Below, piece by piece: positions 1 through 5,769 of a stretch of 9,803 nucleotides of DNA. Numbering within the stretch: the stretch's first letter is position 1; every line of letters begins with the position of its first letter. The notes beneath the pieces are model-generated. The model made no database searches and had not been told where the DNA came from. It was given only the letters and a program-made list of their open reading frames with translations. The stretch is from positions 1 to 9,803 of the forward strand of contig CAAGFF010000056.1 in NCBI GenBank assembly GCA_900769055.1, in the 5' to 3' direction. The position numbers and the translations under genes were made by a program. The DNA comes from an uncultured Prevotella sp. (GTDB lineage Bacteria > Bacteroidota > Bacteroidia > Bacteroidales > Bacteroidaceae).

Positions 1-2
1 CC

Positions 3-164
3 GCTCTGCGTATGCTTAGGCAGAAAGGATATATCGGACTCGAAGACAAAATAGCATATCTTAGTGGTAGCTTCGGCGAGGGTGGGGGAACAACCTTCCT
101 TGAAATAAACAAGGTTAGACAGGTGTTCGAGAATAAATATAAGTTCCACCTTCCAAATAGCTGA
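3..164 (+). CDS. C-terminal end of a probable pyruvate kinase (partial)
   Basis: Reading frame 3 is open from the window edge to a TGA at 162-164 and gives 53 residues, so the gene starts outside the window. The segment has the shape of the last beta strands of a pyruvate kinase C-terminal domain: a charged 'EDKIAYLSGSFG' strand-turn, then a Gly-rich 'EGGGTTFLEI' loop and strand, close to the usual 'GD-VV--SG ... GTTN' pattern. In pyruvate kinases this domain carries the allosteric effector site, and the enzyme converts phosphoenolpyruvate and ADP to pyruvate and ATP. The identification rests on this short tail and is inference; another Gly-rich enzyme ending cannot be excluded. No terminator is visible before the next plus-strand gene 69 bp downstream, so the two may be co-transcribed. 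Confidence 0.5.
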   Translation, partial: ALRMLRQKGYIGLEDKIAYLSGSFGEGGGTTFLEINKVRQVFENKYKFHLPNS

Positions 165-220
165 TTTGTTGGAGTTTAACAATTTGTATATCATTACTGA
201 TTTGTTGGTGCTTAATAATT
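161..220. repeat. Imperfect 24-bp direct repeat before the 179-aa gene
   Basis: Two copies, at 161-184 and 197-220, share 21 of 24 bases and begin with the identical 12-mer CTGATTTGTTGG. They are 36 bp apart. The first copy overlaps the stop codon of the upstream gene and the second ends 13 bp before the ATG at 234. No well-spaced Bacteroidetes promoter could be read across them. They could be a local duplication or a pair of protein-binding sites; nothing in the sequence decides between these. Confidence 0.6.
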
Positions 221-233
221 ATTATCCCGTATT

Positions 234-773
234 ATGGTAAATATCATTGAGAACTATCACAATACATTTGAATCTTCGCTAAGGTCTTATCTTTCAGAGC
301 GGGAGCTTATTGATTTGATGTTGCCCGAATGTGATGATGTTGAGCAGAAATGGGAACAGATAGTAGCATCGTTTATGCCTGACGCACTAAGGGAATTTGG
401 TGATTATCCCGATGCGGTATTGGCGTGGATGATGTATATTGGCATGGCAGTTGCCAAATACTGGGATGTTGAATGGGACATCTATAACAATATACCAGAC
501 CTGTACAACTATATCAGGGACAAGAGAGGATTCGACAATATTGACGACTACATCTGTGATGAAGTATTGTTGCTGACATCCGACGAGAAAGCAACCATAC
601 AGAAGCAGGTAATGAATGTGGCATCGTTCGCAGACTCATTGCTGATGCATAGCGGAGCGGAGAATGGAACTGAGAATGCATTCAAATGTTTCCTCGTAAC
701 GCTGAATGCGCTGTACAGATATGGCTGCTACATGCAATTGAAAAGAATGGGATATAAAATGACGAGAATGTAA
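234..773 (+). CDS. Conserved-looking protein of unknown function, 179 aa
   Basis: I do not recognise a named domain. The protein is soluble-looking and rich in Trp, Tyr, Met and acidic residues. It has no signal peptide. One hydrophobic helix-like stretch at about residues 61-77 contains charged and polar neighbours, so it is more likely a buried helix than a membrane segment. Visible landmarks are an acidic 'LPECDDVEQKW' segment near 30-40, 'DKRGFDNIDDYI' near 96-107, and a basic C-terminus 'LKRMGYKMTRM'. The layout resembles small all-alpha proteins found in Bacteroidales genomes, as far as I recall, but I cannot attach a function. The ATG at 234 is the first in-frame start and has no Shine-Dalgarno sequence, which is normal for this phylum. 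The gene ends directly at a strong hairpin. Codon use and length look like a real gene, not an antisense shadow. Confidence 0.8.
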   Translation: MVNIIENYHNTFESSLRSYLSERELIDLMLPECDDVEQKWEQIVASFMPDALREFGDYPDAVLAWMMYIGMAVAKYWDVEWDIYNNIPDLYNYIRDKRGFDNIDDYICDEVLLLTSDEKATIQKQVMNVASFADSLLMHSGAENGTENAFKCFLVTLNALYRYGCYMQLKRMGYKMTRM

Positions 774-808
774 TAAGGTGGGCTGAAAATAGCCCACCTT
801 ACTTGTTT
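774..808. terminator. Hairpin terminator between convergent genes
   Basis: A perfect 11-bp stem (774-784 with 791-801; core AAGGTGGGCT / AGCCCACCTT) closes a 6-nt loop right after the stop codon of the 179-aa gene. The following plus-strand bases, CTTGTTT, are only a weak U-tract. In the opposite direction the hairpin lies about 100 bp beyond the leuB stop, so it may serve both convergent transcripts. Confidence 0.75.
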
Positions 809-819
809 CATATCATATT

Positions 820-896
820 ATTTATCATAACTCCAATTATGACAGATAAAATGTTATGTGAAATTTCTTATAACTGGTAATGAAATTATGATAAAT
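820..896. repeat. Spaced 11-bp inverted repeat downstream of leuB
   Basis: ATTTATCATAA at 820-830 is exactly complementary to TTATGATAAAT at 886-896, with 55 nt between. A second nested pair, CATAAC (826-831) and GTTATG (853-858), would compete with it. The element sits in the A+T-rich gap just after the leuB stop and could form a long hairpin at the 3' end of the leu transcript, protecting it or helping termination. It has no U-tract. An A+T-rich chance match is possible. Confidence 0.45.
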
Positions 897-901
897 AGTG
901 C

Positions 902-1963
902 TTAGTGTTTTCTGATATAGTCAGCAATCCATTCACCAACTTCTACAGTACCATAACTATTGCCACCCTCAACCTGAATTTCTGGAGTTCTGACGTTAGC
1001 GTCAAGACTTGCATTAACAGCTTCTCTTATCAGAGCGCCTTCAGCTGACAGGCCAAAATGCTCAAGGAGCATTGCTGCAGACAAAATCTGTGCTACGGGA
1101 TTGGCAAGGTTCTTACCAGCAGCCTGTGGCCAGCTTCCATGAACAGGCTCGAACAATGGCGTGTGCTCACCAAGTGATGCAGATGGCTGCAATCCCATAG
1201 AACCCGTGATACATGATGTCTCGTCGGTAAGAATATCACCAAAGGTGTTCTCTGTTACTATGACATCAAAGAATGTCGGTTCTGTAAGAACACGCATTGA
1301 GGCATTGTCAATGAACATGTAGTCTGTGTTGACATCAGGATACTTAGGTTCCATCTCCTTGGCAATTTGCCTCCACAGACGGCTGCTTGCCAGGACGTTG
1401 GCCTTGTCGACAACAGTAAGATGCTTGTTGCGCTTCTGTGCAAACTCAAAAGCTACCTTCAGTATACGCTCAATTTCGTGGCGATAATAAATATCTGTAT
1501 CATAAGCCTTGTCGTTGTCCTGATATTTTTCGCCAAAATACATGCCACCAGTAAGCTCACGAATAACGATGAAATCGGCACCTTTGAGCAGTTCGTCCTT
1601 CAATGGACTCTTGTGAAGCAGGCACTCGAAGGTTGCCACGGGACGTATGTTGGCAAACAGTCCGAGCTTTTTCCTCATAGCCAGCAGTCCCTGCTCAGGA
1701 CGTACTTTGGCTGTAGGATCATTATCAAAACGAGGGTCGCCAACAGCGGCGAACAGTACGGCATCAGCATCCATGCAGACTTTGAAAGTTTCATCTGGGA
1801 ATGGATCACCGACAGCATCTATGGCATGAGCACCACAGAGAGCTTCCGTATATTTAAACTCATGGTTGAATTTCCCGGCTATGGCATCAAGAACGGCCAC
1901 GCCCTGTTTCATAATCTCTGGTCCTATTCCGTCACCGGGCAGAACCGCAATATTCAGTTTCAT
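902..1963 (-). CDS. leuB: 3-isopropylmalate dehydrogenase
   Basis: This NAD-dependent, metal-dependent enzyme oxidises and decarboxylates 3-isopropylmalate to 4-methyl-2-oxopentanoate, the third step of leucine synthesis. The same family oxidises 3-methylmalate to 2-oxobutyrate in the citramalate route to isoleucine. At 353 aa it has the normal length. The N-terminal 'LPGDGIGPE' is at residues 8-16. Substrate-binding arginines fall at R97, R107 and R135 ('RELTGG'), the catalytic pair at Y142 ('MYFGE') and K187 ('DKANVL'), and metal-binding aspartates at D219, D243 and D247 ('FGDILTDE'). The nucleotide-binding 'EPVHGS' is near 272-277. It is the last gene of the operon but is separated from the citramalate synthase gene by 248 bp of repeat-rich DNA. 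No separate promoter of the TTTG-N20-TAnnTTTG type was found, so it is probably read through from upstream. Confidence 0.96.
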   Translation of the reverse strand: MKLNIAVLPGDGIGPEIMKQGVAVLDAIAGKFNHEFKYTEALCGAHAIDAVGDPFPDETFKVCMDADAVLFAAVGDPRFDNDPTAKVRPEQGLLAMRKKLGLFANIRPVATFECLLHKSPLKDELLKGADFIVIRELTGGMYFGEKYQDNDKAYDTDIYYRHEIERILKVAFEFAQKRNKHLTVVDKANVLASSRLWRQIAKEMEPKYPDVNTDYMFIDNASMRVLTEPTFFDVIVTENTFGDILTDETSCITGSMGLQPSASLGEHTPLFEPVHGSWPQAAGKNLANPVAQILSAAMLLEHFGLSAEGALIREAVNASLDANVRTPEIQVEGGNSYGTVEVGEWIADYIRKH

Positions 1964-2012
1964 ATTATTATATATATTAATGTGTTATTAGCATTCATGC
2001 CAAAGCCCCCTG

Positions 2013-2024
2013 CCCCCGGTGGGG
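2013..2024. repeat. Short GC-rich inverted repeat in the cimA-leuB gap
   Basis: CCCCCGGTGGGG can pair CCCC with GGGG around a 4-nt loop, inside a C/G-rich run at about 2006-2025. It is one of three GC-rich palindromic pieces packed into the 248-bp gap. It is not followed by a U-tract on the minus strand, so it is not a convincing intrinsic terminator. Confidence 0.4.
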
Positions 2025-2090
2025 AGTCCAGAACTTGCGTTGTTTCTTGCTTTTTTGTGTTGTTACAAATTTGTTTCCTCCGCTGCTTGT

Positions 2091-2113
2091 GGACGCATTG
2101 CATGCGTCCCTAC
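2091..2113 (-). repeat. REP-like palindrome with a GTAG foot
   Basis: GGACGCAT (2091-2098) and ATGCGTCC (2102-2109) form a perfect 8-bp inverted repeat around a 3-nt loop. On the minus strand it is immediately preceded by GTAG (complement of 2110-2113). A GTAG tetranucleotide 5' of a short hairpin is the known signature of REP elements mobilised by REP-associated tyrosine transposases (RAYTs). Only one copy is in this window and no transposase gene is present, so the assignment rests on the motif layout. Confidence 0.55.
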
Positions 2114-2137
2114 ATTGAGGGTTCACAGGTTGCTACC

Positions 2138-2207
2138 CCCTCCCTTTAAGGGAGGGCTGGGGAGGGTCCCTTTGACCTTTGACTTTTAAGGGAGGGCTGG
2201 TGAGGGT
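2138..2207. repeat. Tandem GC-rich intergenic repeat with palindrome
   Basis: The unit TTTAAGGGAGGGCTGG occurs at 2145-2160 and again at 2185-2200. Each is followed by KGAGGGT, with one base difference. The first copy is preceded by CCCTCCC, giving the palindrome CCCTCCCTTTAAGGGAGGG at 2138-2156. Between the copies is a tandem CTTTGAC doublet (about 2169-2182). This is a non-coding repeat cluster just beyond the cimA stop codon. On the minus strand the palindrome would form a stable hairpin in the cimA-leuB mRNA. It lacks a U-tract and so is not an obvious terminator. Confidence 0.65.
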
Positions 2208-2211
2208 TTCC

Positions 2212-3786
2212 TTATGAATAGCTTTTATTTTCGTCCTCAAACAAGTTGAGCATTTTGAATGTAGCCTTAATTGCAGCCTCCGTCTGGTCAGCATCCAGTC
2301 CTCGTGTACGGATTATCTTACTGCCATATTGCCATGTAATGATAGTCTGTACGAGTGCATCTGTTCTTCCGCCAGGTGGAATGGACACCGTATAGTTTGT
2401 TAGCACGGGGAACGTGCGGTCCAACTCTTCACGGTATATCTTCCTCAATGCCTTCACAAAAGCATCATATTGTCCGTCACCTGTTGCGTCGGCAGCAAAC
2501 TCCTCACCATTTATCTGCACCTTGATGCTCGCAATTGGTTTCAGGCCGTAGCTGGTGCTCACCATATAACTAACAAGCTTTACCTTGTCTTCAGGCGCAG
2601 AATGCTTAAGCACATCAGAAACGATATATGGCAGGTCGTCCTGTGTTACAAGCTCCTTCCTGTCGCCAAGCTCTGTTATTCGCTTTGTCACCTTCTTGGT
2701 CTGTTCCGGCGTTAGCGACAGTCCGAGTTCCTCAAGGTTGCGGGCGATATTGGCTTTACCGCTGTTCTTGCCAAGTGCATATTCGCGCTTGCGTCCAAAC
2801 CTCTCTGGTACGAGGTCGTTACAATAGAGGTTGTTCTTGTTGTCTCCATCGGCATGAACTCCAGCCACCTGAGTGAACACGTTCTCACCAACGATGGGAG
2901 TGTTGGGAGCTATAGCAATACCCGAATAGCCCTCTACGAGTCTCGCCAACGCAACAAGCTCACTCTCAACGACATTTGTCTTTGCGTGGAACATATCCTT
3001 TAAGATAACCTGCACACTTGACAAAGGTGCATTTCCACATCTTTCACCCAGACCATTTACCGTCACGTGCAATCCCTTGCAACCCGACAATACCGCTGCC
3101 AACGAGTTGGAGACAGCAAGGTCGTAATCGTTATGGGCATGAAAATCGAAATGGGTGTTAGGATAGCGTTTCACCATCTTGCGCATAAACTCCACACACT
3201 GCAGTGGATGCATGATGCCGAGAGTATCGGGAAGCAGGAAACGCTTAATCCTGGTCTTGGTGAGCACATCGAGCATCTTGTAGACATATTCAGGCGAATC
3301 CTTCATACCATTGCTCCAATCCTCAAGATAGAGATTTACATCCATTCCTTGCTCAAGCGCGTAGTCAACAGTGTGCAGGACATCAGAGAGATGCTCGTCG
3401 ATGGTCTTGTGAAGCTGGTGCGTGCAATGCTTTAGTGACCCTTTGGCAAGCAGGTTGATGACCATTCCACCACAACTGCGTATCCAGTCAACGGACAGAT
3501 GGCCGTCAACGAAGCCAAGCACCTCTACCCTATTCAGCTTGTCTACACTCTGGGCATAGTTGCAAATCATTCTGACAGCATCCTTCTCGCCTTGAGACAC
3601 ACGTGCCGATGCCACCTCAATCCTGTCTACGTTGACATCGGTGATGAGCATCTTGGCAATCATCATTTTCTCATGAGGAAGGAACGACACTCCGCTGGTC
3701 TGCTCGCCATCGCGGAGTGTACTGTCCATTATCTCAATGAATGGGTGTCTGATATGGTCGTGGGTTACTTGTTCTGCTGTTCCCAT
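2212..3786 (-). CDS. cimA: (R)-citramalate synthase (LeuA-family paralogue)
   Basis: The enzyme condenses pyruvate with acetyl-CoA to (R)-citramalate, the first step of a threonine-independent route to 2-oxobutyrate and isoleucine. The N-terminal TIM barrel begins with 'DSTLRDGEQTSGVSF' (21-35). The sequence strongly resembles, from memory, the characterised Leptospira interrogans citramalate synthase. With a constant +9 offset, its known pocket residues all map: R25/D26, L90, L113, Y153, E155, T188, H216/H218 and H311. The Leu, Leu and Tyr are the residues reported to favour pyruvate over larger keto acids, and the local leuA lacks this pattern. The region after about 400 is a LeuA-type regulatory domain with 'GDGQYDA' and 'PPGGRTDAL', where isoleucine inhibits the Leptospira enzyme. 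At 524 aa the length is typical. The gene overlaps the end of leuD by 22 bp, indicating co-transcription. It would often be annotated as a second 2-isopropylmalate synthase. Confidence 0.86.
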   Translation of the reverse strand: MGTAEQVTHDHIRHPFIEIMDSTLRDGEQTSGVSFLPHEKMMIAKMLITDVNVDRIEVASARVSQGEKDAVRMICNYAQSVDKLNRVEVLGFVDGHLSVDWIRSCGGMVINLLAKGSLKHCTHQLHKTIDEHLSDVLHTVDYALEQGMDVNLYLEDWSNGMKDSPEYVYKMLDVLTKTRIKRFLLPDTLGIMHPLQCVEFMRKMVKRYPNTHFDFHAHNDYDLAVSNSLAAVLSGCKGLHVTVNGLGERCGNAPLSSVQVILKDMFHAKTNVVESELVALARLVEGYSGIAIAPNTPIVGENVFTQVAGVHADGDNKNNLYCNDLVPERFGRKREYALGKNSGKANIARNLEELGLSLTPEQTKKVTKRITELGDRKELVTQDDLPYIVSDVLKHSAPEDKVKLVSYMVSTSYGLKPIASIKVQINGEEFAADATGDGQYDAFVKALRKIYREELDRTFPVLTNYTVSIPPGGRTDALVQTIITWQYGSKIIRTRGLDADQTEAAIKATFKMLNLFEDENKSYS

Positions 3787-4355
3787 GCTTCTATCTTGTC
3801 CTTGTTCTGTATAAGATAATCGATGTCATCAAGACCATTCATCAGACAATGTTTCTTATAGCCGTTAATCTCGAAATGCTCGCTGTTGCCCGTAGCAAGG
3901 TTTGTTACGGTCTGGTTGGGCAAGTCTACTCTGACCTGTGTCTTATGGTCTTTCCCGATACTGTCAAACAGTTCCTTAAGGAATGGCTCTGAGACAACAA
4001 CAGGCAACACGAAGTTGTTTAGCTCGTTGTTCTTATGGATGTCAGCAAAGAAACTGCTGATAACAACCCTGAAACCATATCCCGCTATGGCCCATGCAGC
4101 ATGCTCTCTTGAAGAGCCTGAGCCAAAATTCTTTCCAGCCACAAGTATTACTCCCGAATATGAAGGGTCGTTGAGCACGAAGTCTTCCTTTAGGGAGCCG
4201 TCTTTATTGTATCTCCAGTCTCTGAACAGGTTGTCGCCAAAGCCTTCCTTGTCGGTTGCCTTAAGGAATCGGGCGGGAATTATCTGGTCTGTATCTACGT
4301 TCTCTAAAGGAAGAGGATAGCATGAAGATGTTATAACGTCGAATTTCTGTTTCAT
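3765..4355 (-). CDS. leuD: 3-isopropylmalate dehydratase small subunit
   Basis: LeuD pairs with LeuC to isomerise 2-isopropylmalate to 3-isopropylmalate. With citramalate synthase next door, the pair should also turn citramalate into 3-methylmalate through citraconate. The protein is 196 aa, normal for the free-standing bacterial small subunit. It shows the aconitase swivel-domain motifs: 'NVDTDQIIPARFL' at 19-31, the substrate-contacting 'GSGSSREHAAWA' at 78-89, and 'FFADIHKNNELNN' at 102-114. The start is 6 bp after the leuC stop, and the 3' end overlaps the start of the citramalate synthase gene, so translation of the three is probably coupled. Confidence 0.96.
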   Translation of the reverse strand: MKQKFDVITSSCYPLPLENVDTDQIIPARFLKATDKEGFGDNLFRDWRYNKDGSLKEDFVLNDPSYSGVILVAGKNFGSGSSREHAAWAIAGYGFRVVISSFFADIHKNNELNNFVLPVVVSEPFLKELFDSIGKDHKTQVRVDLPNQTVTNLATGNSEHFEINGYKKHCLMNGLDDIDYLIQNKDKIEAWEQQNK

Positions 4356-4361
4356 AGCTGT

Positions 4362-5756
4362 TTACATTAAAGTTCTTGGATCTGTGATAACACCTGTTAC
4401 GGCTGCGGCTGCTGCAACCAATGGCGAGGCGAGAATGGTACGTGAGCCAGGTCCTTGCCTTCCCTCAAAGTTACGGTTGCTTGTCGACACGCTGTATTTT
4501 CCAGCAGGTATCTTGTCGTCATTCATGGCAAGACATGCTGAGCATCCAGGCTGGCGTATCTCGAAGCCTGCAGCCTCAAGAATCTTGTCAAGTCCCTCTT
4601 CACGTATTTGTTTGTCAACAAGCCACGAGCCAGGTACCAGCCAGGCTGTTACGCCATCAGCTTTCTGTTTTCCCTCAACAACACTTGCGAAGGCACGGAA
4701 GTCCTCTATACGTCCGTTTGTGCAGGCACCGAGGAATACGTAGTCAATCTTATGACCAAGCAGTTTGTCGCCTGGCTTGAAGCCCATGTAGTCAAGGCTC
4801 TTCAGGAAGCTGGCCTTTCCGTTCTCGTCTACATCGTCAAGTGTAGGTATGGTCTCTGTTATTCCTATGCCCATTCCGGGGTTGGTTCCGTAAGTGATGC
4901 GTGGCTCTATATCCTCGCCGTTGAAGTCGAGTTCCTTGTCAAATACGGCGTCATCACCACTCTTCAATGTCTTCCAGTATTCCACAGCCTTGTCCCATTC
5001 GGCACCTTTTGGGGCATACTCCCTACCCTTGATGTACTCGAATGTGGTTTCATCGGGAGCGATGAAGCCACCACGTGCTCCCATCTCTATGGACAAGTTG
5101 CAGAGGGTCAGACGACCTTCCATTGACATGTCGCGGACAACTTCTCCAGCATATTCCACGAAATATCCTGTGGCACCACTTGTGGTAAGTTTTGACATCA
5201 GATACAGGGCGACATCCTTTGCCGTTACGCCCTTGGCAAGACGGCCATTGATATTGATTCGCATGGACTTTGGCTTTTGCTGAAGTATGCACTGGCTGGC
5301 CATTACCATCTCCACCTCTGATGTTCCTATACCGAAAGCCACGGCACCCATAGCACCATGAGTAGAAGTATGTGAGTCACCACAAACAATGGTCATACCT
5401 GGTAGCGAGAGTCCTTTCTCGGGACCAACCACATGGATGATACCATTGTCCTTGGAGAACATCTTGAACTCGGTAAGCCCGAAGTCCTCGCAGTTCTTGT
5501 CGAGTGTTTCAAGTTGCTTGCGTGATACAGGGTCCTCAACAGGCTTGTCCTGGTCGTGAGTAGGCGTGTTATGATCAGGCATGCAGAATATCTGTTGTGG
5601 CCTGAAGCACTTGAGGCCTCTTTCCCTCATGCCTGCGAAAGCCTGTGGCGATGTAACCTCATGACAGTAGAGCCTGTCGATGTAAAGCTGTGTGGGACCG
5701 TCGTCAACAATCTGAACGACGTGCTTATCCCAGATTTTGTCGAAAAGTGTGTTCAT
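4362..5756 (-). CDS. leuC: 3-isopropylmalate dehydratase large subunit
   Basis: This is the catalytic, iron-sulfur subunit of isopropylmalate isomerase, an aconitase-family cytoplasmic enzyme. At 464 aa it has the expected length. The three cysteines that hold the [4Fe-4S] cluster are present: C345 in 'LGACTNGR' and C405 and C408 in 'PGCSACLAMN'. Other family signatures are 'DHNTPT' (61-66), 'CGDSHTSTHGAMGAVAFGIG' (125-144) and 'EGRQGPGSR' (431-439). The start lies 13 bp after the leuA stop, with an AGGA about 9 nt ahead of the ATG. It is the second enzyme gene of the operon and forms its enzyme with the product of the next gene, leuD. Confidence 0.97.
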   Translation of the reverse strand: MNTLFDKIWDKHVVQIVDDGPTQLYIDRLYCHEVTSPQAFAGMRERGLKCFRPQQIFCMPDHNTPTHDQDKPVEDPVSRKQLETLDKNCEDFGLTEFKMFSKDNGIIHVVGPEKGLSLPGMTIVCGDSHTSTHGAMGAVAFGIGTSEVEMVMASQCILQQKPKSMRININGRLAKGVTAKDVALYLMSKLTTSGATGYFVEYAGEVVRDMSMEGRLTLCNLSIEMGARGGFIAPDETTFEYIKGREYAPKGAEWDKAVEYWKTLKSGDDAVFDKELDFNGEDIEPRITYGTNPGMGIGITETIPTLDDVDENGKASFLKSLDYMGFKPGDKLLGHKIDYVFLGACTNGRIEDFRAFASVVEGKQKADGVTAWLVPGSWLVDKQIREEGLDKILEAAGFEIRQPGCSACLAMNDDKIPAGKYSVSTSNRNFEGRQGPGSRTILASPLVAAAAAVTGVITDPRTLM

Positions 5757-5769
5757 ATAATAATCCTGA

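Noticed and set aside
1964..2005. A separate leuB promoter
   Set aside because: A TTTG lies about 20 bp upstream of TTAATATA, but the latter does not match TAnnTTTG; without the -7 box the call is not supportable.
1367..2149. Plus-strand open frame of 260 codons antisense to leuB and the spacer
   Set aside because: It lies mostly opposite a clear leuB, crosses the repeat-rich spacer and gives a low-complexity translation with no recognisable motif.
2138..2156. The 19-bp palindrome as an intrinsic terminator ending cimA
   Set aside because: No U-tract follows the stem on the minus strand, and it is one copy of a repeated unit, so an intergenic repeat explains it better.
4608..5126. Plus-strand open frame of 172 codons antisense to leuC
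   Set aside because: The leuC frame carries all iron-sulfur and active-site motifs; this is a shadow.
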